61,114 bases of DNA. Origin: Rhodospirillales bacterium. GTDB lineage: Bacteria; Pseudomonadota; Alphaproteobacteria; Acetobacterales; Acetobacteraceae. This document shows, one piece after another, positions 45,977 to 54,726 of this stretch. Each line of letters starts with the position of its first letter. Positions within the stretch are counted from its first letter, which is position 1. The notes beneath the pieces were generated by a model. The model was not told the origin of the DNA. It ran no database searches and saw only the letters and a program-made list of their open reading frames with translations. The stretch covers positions 1-61,114 of the forward strand of contig CANFKS010000008.1 of the NCBI GenBank assembly GCA_947447625.1, in the 5' to 3' direction. The position numbers and the translations under genes were made by a program.

Positions 45977-46867
45977 CTCCGGCGCCACCACCCGTTCCCG
46001 AGCCCGCACCCGCTCGCGATGGATCGTATACAACCCGCTCGCCGCAATCACCGACGCCCCCAGCAACGTCATCCCATCCGGCAACGCGCCGAACACCAGA
46101 TACCCGCTGCCGGCCGACCATATCAGCTGGATATAATTGAACGGCGCCAAAACCGATGCCGACGCATTGCGATACGCCAAGATCATCCAATATTGCCCCA
46201 CCGTCGCCATCCCCCCCAGCGCCACATTCAACAGCACATCCATCGCGCTCGGCACCACGAACACAAACGGCACTGCCAGGCTCAATACGACCAGCCCCAC
46301 CATCCCAGCCCACAACATCGTCGCCGACGCATCCTCCCGCCCCGCGATCTTGCGCGTCAGAATCGTCGCCACCGCCCACGCCAGCGACGACCCCAGCACC
46401 AGAAACGCCGCCGGCTGGAACGTCCCCGTCCCCGGACGGATCACGATCAGCACGCCGATGAACCCCACCCCAATCGCCGACCAGCGCCGCAACCCCACCA
46501 CCTCGCCCAACATCGGCACCGACAGCGCCGTGATCAGCAGCGGCGACACAAACCCCACCGCCGCCGCATCCGCGATCGGCAAAAACCGCAGCGAGAAAAT
46601 AAAAAACAATGCCGAAACCACCATCATCACCCCGCGGATCGCCTGCGCCCAAGGATGGTTCACCCGGAACCGCACCCTCCCCTCCCGCGCCCCCACTCCG
46701 AGCAAAATCACCAGGAACGTCACATACCGGATCCACCCGATCTCGATCACCGGCACCCGCTCGCCCAGCACCTTCGCCAGCACATCAGAAATCGAAAAAA
46801 ACAACGTCGCAGCCAGCAGCAGCCCAATGCCCCGCATCGTGCCATCCGCTCGCGAATTTTCTTGCAT
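45974..46867 (-). CDS. DMT/EamA family transporter
   Basis: 297 aa, ten hydrophobic segments in two EamA repeats (first about residues 12-145, second about 155-285). LAWAVATILTRKIA and FNYIQLIWSAGSGYLVFG are typical. The start may be ATG 46867 or ATG 46837 (MRGIGLL). Neither has a strong ribosome site. Exporters of this type move amino acids or metabolites; specificity unknown. Confidence 0.85.
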   Translation of the reverse strand: MQENSRADGTMRGIGLLLAATLFFSISDVLAKVLGERVPVIEIGWIRYVTFLVILLGVGAREGRVRFRVNHPWAQAIRGVMMVVSALFFIFSLRFLPIADAAAVGFVSPLLITALSVPMLGEVVGLRRWSAIGVGFIGVLIVIRPGTGTFQPAAFLVLGSSLAWAVATILTRKIAGREDASATMLWAGMVGLVVLSLAVPFVFVVPSAMDVLLNVALGGMATVGQYWMILAYRNASASVLAPFNYIQLIWSAGSGYLVFGALPDGMTLLGASVIAASGLYTIHRERVRARERVVAPE

Positions 46868-46980
46868 ATCAACAACAATCCAGTGCGACCCAGCCCCTGC
46901 TAAGCCCGCAATTCAGCCGCCCCGCAACCGCCCCCCCCGCGAGGCAGGCATGCAGGCCAACCGTACCCCACTCTGCCGCT

Positions 46981-47164
46981 CTACCGCCTGGCGCCAAAAT
47001 CCCAAAACCGCCCCGTCATCACCTCACGCCCCTCAAGCAACACCAGCGCCAGATTATGCCCGTCCGGTCCATGCTGATTGCAGCCCGGATCGGAATGCGG
47101 CAACCCTATCGTCGGCAGCCCGAACGCCTCGACGCACACGTCATGGGGCACCGTCCCGCTCATG
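46981..47164 (-). pseudogene. C-terminal fragment resembling M20-type peptidase
   Basis: About 60 codons read GTVPHDVCVEAFGLPTIGLPH, then CNQHGPDGHNLAL and EVMTGRFWDFG before a TAG stop at 46981. The order of a G-LPT segment, QHGPDEH-like motif and final helix with FWDLG matches the last part of M20 dipeptidase/deacylase proteins. No upstream part of such a gene exists: 57 nt further on lies an A/T repeat (47221). Probably a remnant left after deletion. Confidence 0.45.
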
Positions 47165-47218
47165 GGCATTCCTCGATCGCGTCCGACCTGCACTCTCCCC
47201 AGGCCAGCGATTCACCAA

Positions 47219-47254
47219 CGGGCTTCTTTTTTGAAAAAAAGCAAAAAACTTTCA
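47219..47254 (+). repeat. A/T palindrome repeat, family 1 copy 6
   Basis: GGCTTC-T6-G-A7-GCAAAAAACTTTC; the GAA of the right arm is deleted compared with copies 1, 5 and 7. Lies 45 nt downstream of the peptide-binding protein stop and ahead of the M20 fragment. Confidence 0.7.
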
Positions 47255-47298
47255 GCCTTTGGCCCTGTGCGAACCCAGGCGAAATTCCCGGCTCCGCC

Positions 47299-48894
47299 TT
47301 ATCCCCGCCGAACATTCCAGAACTTCGGCACACCCGCCAAAATCCCCTGCAAATCGCTCCGCCACGCACTCGGCTGCAACGTCACCCCACACGGCACCTG
47401 CGGCACACTCGACAGGCACTCAAGCTGCAACTGCTCCGCATACCGATGCCGCTCCGCCGGATCATCCGACAACAGCGACGCCGCCCGCAATTCCTCATAG
47501 CGCGCGCTGTCATACCAGCCCGACTCCTCCGCCCCCACGCCCCGCAACCGCGAATTCACCAGCGGCGACGCCACCGACAGGCTCGGCACATTGAGCATAT
47601 GCAAATGGAACCCGCCCTGCTCCGGCGCATCCTTCTTGATCACCCGCTGGGTCATCGTCGCCCAATCCATACTGATGTAATCGAGATTGATGCCGATCCG
47701 CTTGAGCTGATCCGCCAGCACCTCGCTCGCCGCCTTCACATTGGGATAATCGCCAGGCGAGATCTGCACGATCTTCTCCCCCCGATACCCCGCCGCCGCC
47801 AGCGCCGCCCGCGCCTGGTCCGTCGTATAAATCGGCCTGATCGTCTCGAGCCCCACCTCGGAGGCATCCGGCAGGCCGACCGGATAAAACCCCACCCCGG
47901 AGCGCTGCAACTCCGCCTCCGCGCCACCCACCGCATTGACGAAATCCGTCTGGTCGATCGCCCGCAATATCACGCGCCGCATCTCCGCCCGATTGAACGG
48001 CGGCTGCAAATGATTGAACCGGATGAACATGAAGTTCCCCTCCGTCTCCAGCACCTGCCCCCGCAGGTTCCGATCCCGCCGGATCAACGGCAACAAATCC
48101 TGCGACGCATACTCCCACCAATCCTGCTCCCCCTTCTGCAGCGCCGCAAACGCCGTCCCCTGATCCGGCATCGTCGACCAGACCACACGATCGAAATGCA
48201 CGATCTTCGGCCCCGCCCCATGATCCGGCGTCCCGCCTTGCCGCGGAACATATCCCTCGAACTTCGCGTAAACATTGCGCACGCCCTGCAACCGCTCATT
48301 GGCGACATACCGGAACGGCCCGCTGCCGATCACCTCGGGAATCTGCTTGAACGGATCCGTCATCGCCAACCGCTCCGGCATCATCGCCGGCATATAAGCC
48401 CCCGGCTTGCCCAACGCCTCCGGCAACAACGGAAACCGCTGCTTCAACCGAAACTCGATCGTCCGGTCATCCACCGCCGAAATCTCGTCGCTGATCGCCA
48501 CCACCTCGCGCCCCAGCACATCGCGCTTGCCCCACCGCTTGATGCTCGCCACACAATCCCGCGCCAAAACCGGCGGCCCGTCATGCCACCGCAACCCATC
48601 GCGCAGCCTCAGCCGCCACCGCCGCCCATCCTCCTCGACCGTATGCCCCTCCACCATCTGCGGATGCGCCCGCGAAGCCCCGTCCGTCCCATACAACTGG
48701 TCAAACACCAGGCCACCATGGTTGCGCGTGATGTTCGTCATGCTGAAATGTGGATCCAGAAACGCCAGGTCGATCTGCGGCATAAACCGCAACTCCCGCT
48801 CCCGCTCCCCCGCCGCAATCGCCGGCGCCGCCAACCCCATCGCCGGCACCGCAACCGCGCCCCGCATCACTGTCCGACGACCAATCCGGGCCAT
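47299..48894 (-). CDS. ABC transporter substrate-binding protein, oligopeptide (SBP_bac_5) family
   Basis: 531 aa. ATG at 48894 preceded by GGGAGAG; signal ARIGRRTVMRGAVAVPAMGLAAPAIA is twin-arginine-like. Body motifs: LDPHFSMTNITRNHGGLVFDQLYG, WRLRLRDGLRWHDG and FRYVANERL, all typical of DppA/OppA-like proteins. No permease or ATPase genes adjoin it; it stands alone between repeat copies 6 and 7, so its transporter partners lie elsewhere or were lost. Confidence 0.9.
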   Translation of the reverse strand: MARIGRRTVMRGAVAVPAMGLAAPAIAAGERERELRFMPQIDLAFLDPHFSMTNITRNHGGLVFDQLYGTDGASRAHPQMVEGHTVEEDGRRWRLRLRDGLRWHDGPPVLARDCVASIKRWGKRDVLGREVVAISDEISAVDDRTIEFRLKQRFPLLPEALGKPGAYMPAMMPERLAMTDPFKQIPEVIGSGPFRYVANERLQGVRNVYAKFEGYVPRQGGTPDHGAGPKIVHFDRVVWSTMPDQGTAFAALQKGEQDWWEYASQDLLPLIRRDRNLRGQVLETEGNFMFIRFNHLQPPFNRAEMRRVILRAIDQTDFVNAVGGAEAELQRSGVGFYPVGLPDASEVGLETIRPIYTTDQARAALAAAGYRGEKIVQISPGDYPNVKAASEVLADQLKRIGINLDYISMDWATMTQRVIKKDAPEQGGFHLHMLNVPSLSVASPLVNSRLRGVGAEESGWYDSARYEELRAASLLSDDPAERHRYAEQLQLECLSSVPQVPCGVTLQPSAWRSDLQGILAGVPKFWNVRRG

Positions 48895-49003
48895 GACGTC
48901 TCTCCCTCGAATGAACTGCGGCCTGCTTGAAACCGAAACCGCTTGCGCCGGAGTGTGCGGCATTTGGCCTGTCACTGTCCATCGGGAGAGCAGGCGTTTC
49001 AAG

Positions 49004-49047
49004 GGAAGGAAGCGCTTCTTTTTTGAAAAAAAGAAGCAAAAAATTTT
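49004..49047 (+). repeat. A/T palindrome repeat, family 1 copy 7
   Basis: Core 49014-49037 identical to copies 1 and 5, with the outer AAGGAAGC flank. With copy 8 it brackets about 100 bp of A/T-rich DNA. Confidence 0.8.
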
Positions 49048-49146
49048 TATATAATAAATTTAGTCGAATATAATAAAACAATAAATTAAAAACAAAAATT
49101 ATTTTGCGATCTTATCCCGCCATCGCACAATAACATATTGGATCAA
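49048..49146. other. A/T-rich spacer between inverted repeat copies 7 and 8
   Basis: About 100 bp, mostly A and T in its first two thirds (ATAATAAATTTAG onward), in striking contrast to the GC-rich surroundings. No ORF. It may be the interior of a decayed small mobile element or contain the promoter of the peptide-binding protein gene. Confidence 0.6.
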
Positions 49147-49186
49147 AAAGTTTTTTTGATTCTTTTTTTAAAAACGAAGCACTTTC
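49147..49186 (-). repeat. A/T palindrome repeat, family 1 copy 8 (degenerate)
   Basis: AAAGTTTTTTTGATTC-T7-A5-CGAAGCACTTTC, inverted to copy 7 with several changes. It touches the stop codon of the DUF4031 gene at 49186. Confidence 0.65.
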
Positions 49187-49422
49187 TAACGCCTGCTCCG
49201 CCGCAACCGCACCAAATCCCGCGACGAAACCTCCACCGCGCCCGCCGCCACCGCCGCCGCCCGCTGCGGCAACGGCACATCATAATGATCCCCATGCCGC
49301 CACCCCGCCGACAGCCCAATCCGCCGCGCCATCCCTTCCAGCTCCGCCTCCGTATCCGCCATCATGTGACACACCACATGCCGGCCCACCACGGCCCGCA
49401 TGCTGTCGACATAAACCGTCAA
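49186..49422 (-). CDS. DUF4031 domain protein
   Basis: 78 aa with a TTG start at 49422, 4 nt after the amidase stop. Sequence TVYVDSMRAVVGRHVVCHMMADTEAEL, ARRIGLSAGWRHGDHYDVPLP and RAAAVAAGAVEVSSRDL match the DUF4031 family from memory (TVYVD-MRA, MCHMIADT, GDHYD). No ATG precedes a suitable point. Function unknown; likely co-transcribed with the amidase. Confidence 0.75.
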   Translation of the reverse strand: MTVYVDSMRAVVGRHVVCHMMADTEAELEGMARRIGLSAGWRHGDHYDVPLPQRAAAVAAGAVEVSSRDLVRLRRSRR

Positions 49423-49426
49423 AAAT

Positions 49427-50926
49427 CTAGGCCCGCAGGGGCACAGCCTGCGGATGCACGCTGCGATGCGTCGCAAACCCCGCGAGGTCCGGCCGCGCCG
49501 TCGCCAGCTTTGCCAAATCGGGCCGCGGCCGCCCCAACCCCTCAATCCGCCCCCACGCCGCTTCCAACGCCGCCGCCGCATCAAGCAGTGCCAGATCGCC
49601 GCGGAACCGCCCCGTCACCTGCATGCCGAACGGCATCCCCATCGGATCCCGCCCACACGGCAACGAAATCGCCGGATTGGTCACCAGCGTAACGAAATAG
49701 GTCAGCGCCAGCCAATGATAATAGTTCCGCAGCTTCAACCCATCGAGTTCCGCCAGATACAATTGCGTCCACGGAAACGGCGTCACCGGCACCGTCGGTG
49801 ACAGGATCAGGTCATAATCCTGATAAACCGCCTGAAACCGCCGGAAAATACGCGTCTGCTCGCTGTTGGCCCACGCCGCATCGGCCAACGTCATGGTGGC
49901 GCCGATTTCATAATTCGCCCGGATATTGGGCCCGAGCGCCCCCGGATCGCGCGCGTACTCCGCCTGATAACGCGCCACGAAACCCTGCGCCCGCACCACA
50001 TCGAAACACCGGTCCGCCTCGCCCATGTCGAGATCGAGCACATCGCACCGCCGGAACAGATGCCCCATCGCCGCCATCTTCTCGCGCATCGCCGTGCGGA
50101 TTTCACCGCCCACCGGGATCTGCCCGAAATCCTCTGTCCACGCCACCCGCAACCGCCCCAAATCCACCGGCCGGGATGCCCGCGCCGCCTCCCGATCGAT
50201 CGGAAACCCCAGCGGCTCCCGGTCATCCATCCCCACCTGCGCCGCAAACAACAGCCGTGTATCCGCCACATCCCGCCCCATCGGCCCCAGCACCGAAATC
50301 GGCGCCCATCCATGCGGGCGCGTATCCATCGCCACCAGCCCCGGCGACGGCCGGAACCCCACCACACCACACATCGCCGCCGGAATGCGCAACGACCCCC
50401 CGGTGTCCGACCCGGTGCAAATAGGCAGCATGCCACATGCCAACGCCACCGCCGAACCGCCGGACGAGCCCCCCGGATTGAGCGACGGATCGAACGGATT
50501 GCCCGTCGCCCCCCATACCGGATTGCGGCTGTTCGCCCCCGCGCCAAACTCCGGCACATTGGTCTTGGCCAGGATCACCGCCCCCTCGCCGCGCACGCGA
50601 GCCACCATCGCCGCATCCCGCACCGGCACGTTCTCGGCAAACTGCGCCGAGCCATACGTCGTCAACAGCCCCGCGGTCTCATGCAAATCCTTGATCCCGG
50701 TCGGCAAGCCATGCAGCAGCCCGAGTTCATCCCCCCGCAGCGCCGCCGCCTCCGCCGCCCGCGCCACCGCCCGGGCGGCACCGAGATCCGTTGCCGTGAT
50801 CGCATTGACCGCCGGGTTGAGCGCCACAATCCGCTCCACCGCCGCCTCCAGCAACTCGACCGGGGAGATCTCCCGCGTCCCGATCCGGTGCCGCAACGCC
50901 GTCGCCGATAGATCCAACATGCTCAT
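49427..50926 (-). CDS. Amidase (amidase signature family)
   Basis: 499 aa. ATG at 50926 has GGAGG 5 nt upstream. The Ser-cisSer-Lys triad is visible: Lys79 in GIKD, the GGSSGGS loop (residues 152-158), and Ser178 in GSDTGGSLR. Closest by general layout to aryl-acylamidase/indoleacetamide-hydrolase types, but not GatA (no GatB/GatC). The stop is followed by the DUF4031 gene. Substrate unknown. Confidence 0.92.
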   Translation of the reverse strand: MSMLDLSATALRHRIGTREISPVELLEAAVERIVALNPAVNAITATDLGAARAVARAAEAAALRGDELGLLHGLPTGIKDLHETAGLLTTYGSAQFAENVPVRDAAMVARVRGEGAVILAKTNVPEFGAGANSRNPVWGATGNPFDPSLNPGGSSGGSAVALACGMLPICTGSDTGGSLRIPAAMCGVVGFRPSPGLVAMDTRPHGWAPISVLGPMGRDVADTRLLFAAQVGMDDREPLGFPIDREAARASRPVDLGRLRVAWTEDFGQIPVGGEIRTAMREKMAAMGHLFRRCDVLDLDMGEADRCFDVVRAQGFVARYQAEYARDPGALGPNIRANYEIGATMTLADAAWANSEQTRIFRRFQAVYQDYDLILSPTVPVTPFPWTQLYLAELDGLKLRNYYHWLALTYFVTLVTNPAISLPCGRDPMGMPFGMQVTGRFRGDLALLDAAAALEAAWGRIEGLGRPRPDLAKLATARPDLAGFATHRSVHPQAVPLRA

Positions 50927-50935
50927 CACAGCCTC

Positions 50936-51937
50936 CTACAGCCAGCCCCGCCACTTCATCCAGACCCACGGCACCACCGCACTGAGGATCAGCATCCCGA
51001 TCCCGTACTGATAGCCGAACGCCCAATCATATTCGGGAATATTCTTGAAATTCATCCCGTATATCCCGGCGATCAGCGTCGGCGGAATCCCGATGATCGA
51101 CACCACCGTCAACACCTTGAACACATTGCTCTGCGCAATCCCAATCAGCCCCATCGTGGCATCGAGCAGGAACTGCACCTTGTTGATCAAATGCCCTTCG
51201 TAATCCGTGATCGACGCCATGTCCTGCCGCTGCGTCTCCAGCCGCCGGCCCAATTCCTCCGAAAACCAGACCGGCCGCGTTGTCATCGCATACGGCAATA
51301 TCCGCCCCATGCCGAGCAACCCGTCCCTGATCTTCGACGTCAGCTCCCCCGCATGCCCAATCCGGCGCAGGATCACCCGCAAATTCGCATCCTCATTGAC
51401 CGGCCGCTTCAGCCGCGACACCGCCCGCGTCTGGTCATTGAAGATCCTGTGCGAAATCAGGTCCAACTCCGTCCCCACCGTCTCCAACACATCGGCCATC
51501 CGGTCGATAATCGCATCGGTCAGCCCGAGAAACGCCGAAGGCCCATCGTTCGCAGGCTCGGCAGCCATCCGCTCGGCAAACATCGTAAACGCCGTCAGCT
51601 TCGCATACCGCACCGTCACCAGGAACGATCGCGTCAGCACGAACCCGACCGGCGTGCTCGCGGGAATCCGCGCCGAATCGCTGCGGTAAACCAGCGGCGA
51701 GCTGAGATACAACGCATCCCCCACCACCCGCAGCCGGCTTGACGTCTCGATCTCGCTCAACTCCTCCCGCGCCGGGATATGCAACCCCGTCGCATGCGCC
51801 ACTTCGGCAATCTCCTGGGCCGTGGCATCGCATAAATCGAACCACACCACGCTCAGCCGCCCGCTCGAACGGCCCTCCGCCGCAGTCCCATCCGGAAAAG
51901 ACCCGGCCGGCGCGGCGCCTGTATGGAGCGTGAGCAT
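50936..51937 (-). CDS. corA: CorA-like magnesium/divalent cation transporter
   Basis: 333 aa. ATG at 51937. Long cytoplasmic N-terminal funnel domain, then two C-terminal TM helices separated by the YGMNFKNIPEYDW loop with the GMN selectivity motif. KRPVNEDANLRVILRRIG is the stalk helix. Ends in the Lys/Arg-containing tail MKWRGWL. Amidase follows 9 nt later on the same strand. Confidence 0.93.
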   Translation of the reverse strand: MLTLHTGAAPAGSFPDGTAAEGRSSGRLSVVWFDLCDATAQEIAEVAHATGLHIPAREELSEIETSSRLRVVGDALYLSSPLVYRSDSARIPASTPVGFVLTRSFLVTVRYAKLTAFTMFAERMAAEPANDGPSAFLGLTDAIIDRMADVLETVGTELDLISHRIFNDQTRAVSRLKRPVNEDANLRVILRRIGHAGELTSKIRDGLLGMGRILPYAMTTRPVWFSEELGRRLETQRQDMASITDYEGHLINKVQFLLDATMGLIGIAQSNVFKVLTVVSIIGIPPTLIAGIYGMNFKNIPEYDWAFGYQYGIGMLILSAVVPWVWMKWRGWL

Positions 51938-52190
51938 CGTTGGAATCCCCCGGTTGTCAGTGCGATCAACCCCGGCACTCAACCCCGCGCGCCGGCAAAG
52001 ATCAACCGCGCCGCCGCTCACCCACCGCAGGGCGGCAAAGCCCCGGCAGCATCAGCCACTTTATACCATCGGGCGACACCATCCCGATGCGCCAAAGCCA
52101 CCCGGCATGGACCGGCGGCAGAACAGAAATATCACGACACCACGTCCGGTTTGCGTTAGACCGCGTCCCATCCAGCAAAAGCACGGCTCG
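51938..52190. other. Divergent intergenic region corA / TPR transferase
   Basis: 253 bp. CATCGGG and CCCGATG (52067-52089, 9-nt spacer) form a dyad near TTATAC, a possible -10 for the plus-strand gene. No clear ribosome site precedes the ATG at 52191. Confidence 0.35.
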
Positions 52191-54518
52191 ATGCGCCCCA
52201 TCCTCCACCCCAACAAACCACGCCCCAATACACCCAGCCCCAATACACTCAGCCCGGCCGTTCCCGCCTCCATCCCCATCCTTTCCGCTGCCGCCGACGC
52301 CGTCGCGGCCGGCACCGCCCAATCCCCCCCGCCCCCCACCCTGTTTCACGACCTCGCCGTCCTGCTCCTTCAGGCCGGCCGGTTCGACGAATCCCTCCGC
52401 CGAGTCGAACAGGGCATCGCCCTCACCCCCCGCATTTTCGACCTCGCCAACCTCCACGGCGTCGTCCTCAAAAACCTCGGCCGCTTCGATGAAGCCCTCG
52501 CCGTTCTCGACGCCGCCGAAACCCTTGCCCCCGCCAGCCTCTCGCCCGCCATCAACCGCGGCAACATCCACCTCACCCGCCGCAACGCCCCCGCCGCCAT
52601 CCGCGAGTTCCAGCGCGCCGTCACCAGCCAACCCGCCAACGCCGAATGGCACCGCCTCCTCGGCACCGCCCTGCGCCTCGCCGGCCAATCCGAACCCGCC
52701 CTCGCCGCCTTCGCCACCGCGCGGCGCCTCCAACCCGAGGACCCCCGCGCCTGGATCGACAGCGTCGGCCTGCTCGACGATCTTGCCCGCATCGCCGAAG
52801 CCGCCGCCCTGCTCGACCAGGCCCTCGCCGCCGCCCCCAATTCCCGCCCGCTGAGCGAAGCCAAACTCACGCTCCTGCGCCGCTCCGGCCGCGCCGCCGA
52901 TGCGCTGGCTTTTGCCCAAACCCTCCTGCCCCGCTTCCCCGGCGCCGCCTGGGTGCCCCTCCAACTCGCCCGCTGCGTCATCCACAGCGACCGCGCCGCC
53001 GCAAACGCCTATCTTCGTGAAGCCATTCGCCTCGAACCCGCCAACCCCACTGCGCTGACCGAACTCGCCGACAGCCTCGACCGCACCCGCGGCCCCCGCG
53101 AAGCCGCCAACATCGAGGAAGCCTATGCCATAGCCCGCCGCCGCCTGGCCCTCGGCGGCACCCTCCTGCCTCACGCCCGCAGCATCACCTCCATCCTCAA
53201 CCGCGCCTGCGACTTCGACGCCGCCGCCTCCGTCGGCACGTTCGCCGCCCTCACCCGCCACTGGGCCGAAACCGGCCTCATCAGCGCCCTGCACCACCAG
53301 ATGCCCCAAATCCGCACCGACGCCGATCGCCGCCTGCTCCTCGAAGCCCACCGCATCTGGGGCCGCACCGTCGATGCCCAGGCCGCCCGCGCGCCAATCC
53401 CCCGCCCCCCTCTCCACACTCCCGCCATCCGCACCGCTTGCGCCAAAATCCGCCTCGGCCTGATGTCGTCCGACCTGCGCAACCACCCCGTTGGCTACTT
53501 TACCCTCCCGTTCATCGAGACCTACGACCGCACCCGCTTCGAAGTCTTCTGCTACAGCTACAACAGCGGCCCCGCCGACCCGGTGCAAAACCGCATCGCC
53601 ACCCTGTCAGATCGCTTCCGCCTCGCCCCCGCTCTCAGCGACCGCGATGCAGCCTGCCTCATCGCCGCCGACCGCCTCGACATGCTCATCGAACTCGGCG
53701 GCACCACCTACATGAACAAACTCAACGTCATGGCCTACAAACCCGCCCCCATCCAGGCCAGTTGGCTCGGCTACCCCCACTCCGCCGGCCCCGCCACCAT
53801 CGACTACCTCGTGGTCGACCCCCACAACCGGCCCACCGACGACAGCCTCCTCATCGAAAAACCCCTGGTCCTCGCCCGCTCCTGGATCGTCCTCGGCACG
53901 CTCGGCTTCGACCACCGCCTCCCCATTCACCCCGCAACCCCCGAGCACCGCGCCGGACATCTCACCTTCGGCACCATGAACAACCCCTATAAATTCACCC
54001 GCCGCGTCATCGAAACCTGGGCAAAAATCGTCCGCGCCGTTGATCAGTCCCGCTTCCGCTTCGTCCGCCCCGAAGCCAGCGGCGCCGCCTTCCAAGCCAA
54101 CCTCCGCGCCATCTTCGCCGACCACGGCGTCGCCCCCGAACGCGTCGAATTCACCGCCATCCGGGGCACCCATATGCCCCATTACAACGATATCGACATC
54201 GCGCTCGACGCCTTCCCCCAAACCGGTGGAACCACCACCTGCGAAGCCCTCTGGATGGGCGTGCCCACCATCTCCCTCGTCGGCCCCGCCTTCTACGAAC
54301 GCCTCAGCAACTCCATCCTCATCAACGCCGGCCTGCCCGACCTCTGCACTCCTACGCTGGACGCCTACATCCAAACCGCCCTCACCCTCGCCGCCAACCC
54401 CGCCCGCCGCGCCGAACTCCGCCACACACTGCGAACCACCATCCGATCCACCGCCCTCGGCCGCCCCGACCTCTTCACCGCTGACTTCCAGGACGCGGTA
54501 CGCACCGCCGTCGGATAA
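52191..54518 (+). CDS. TPR-containing O-linked N-acetylglucosamine transferase (SPINDLY family)
   Basis: 775 aa. Residues about 50-340 contain tandem TPR units (HDLAVLLLQAGRFDESLRRVEQGI, NLHGVVLKNLGRFDEALAVLD and on). From about residue 422, RLGLMSSDLRNHPVGYF starts the GT41 catalytic part, with PIQASWLGYPHSAGPATIDYLVVD and PQTGGTTTCEALWMGVPTI (UDP-sugar site) intact. Acts in the cytosol on protein Ser/Thr. Bacterial members often modify flagellin or surface proteins. Start is the first ATG after the low-quality upstream frame. Confidence 0.9.
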   Translation: MRPILHPNKPRPNTPSPNTLSPAVPASIPILSAAADAVAAGTAQSPPPPTLFHDLAVLLLQAGRFDESLRRVEQGIALTPRIFDLANLHGVVLKNLGRFDEALAVLDAAETLAPASLSPAINRGNIHLTRRNAPAAIREFQRAVTSQPANAEWHRLLGTALRLAGQSEPALAAFATARRLQPEDPRAWIDSVGLLDDLARIAEAAALLDQALAAAPNSRPLSEAKLTLLRRSGRAADALAFAQTLLPRFPGAAWVPLQLARCVIHSDRAAANAYLREAIRLEPANPTALTELADSLDRTRGPREAANIEEAYAIARRRLALGGTLLPHARSITSILNRACDFDAAASVGTFAALTRHWAETGLISALHHQMPQIRTDADRRLLLEAHRIWGRTVDAQAARAPIPRPPLHTPAIRTACAKIRLGLMSSDLRNHPVGYFTLPFIETYDRTRFEVFCYSYNSGPADPVQNRIATLSDRFRLAPALSDRDAACLIAADRLDMLIELGGTTYMNKLNVMAYKPAPIQASWLGYPHSAGPATIDYLVVDPHNRPTDDSLLIEKPLVLARSWIVLGTLGFDHRLPIHPATPEHRAGHLTFGTMNNPYKFTRRVIETWAKIVRAVDQSRFRFVRPEASGAAFQANLRAIFADHGVAPERVEFTAIRGTHMPHYNDIDIALDAFPQTGGTTTCEALWMGVPTISLVGPAFYERLSNSILINAGLPDLCTPTLDAYIQTALTLAANPARRAELRHTLRTTIRSTALGRPDLFTADFQDAVRTAVG

Positions 54519-54726
54519 ACGGCAAGCAAATGAAAGGGCGGGGGGATTCAAGTCCTGGAGCGCACACGCTGATCGGGAGCCTTGTTTGCCGTAGCAATAT
54601 TCGCCACGAAGCCGGTAGAGCATGATGGTGGCGTTTTTTGTTTGATATCAAAATATATACGGTATCGATTGCGTTCGCTCGAAAAGTTATTATAAGTGGT
54701 CTCCGACTCGGTGAGGAGGCTGTGAG
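54519..54726. other. Intergenic leader of the PhyH gene
   Basis: 208 bp, with an A/T-rich half at 54630-54700. TTTGATATCAAA (54641-54652) is a perfect 12-bp palindrome, directly followed by ATATATAC as a possible -10. AGGAGG at 54714-54719 is the PhyH ribosome site. Confidence 0.5.
54641..54652. promoter_or_regulatory. 12-bp palindrome upstream of the PhyH gene
   Basis: TTTGATATCAAA, perfect dyad, 75 nt upstream of the ATG at 54727 and overlapping the probable promoter. A plausible operator. Confidence 0.4.

Noticed and set aside
52002-53588. A 528-codon minus-strand open frame
   Set aside because: Shadow of the TPR transferase, with repetitive Gly/Ala/Glu composition.
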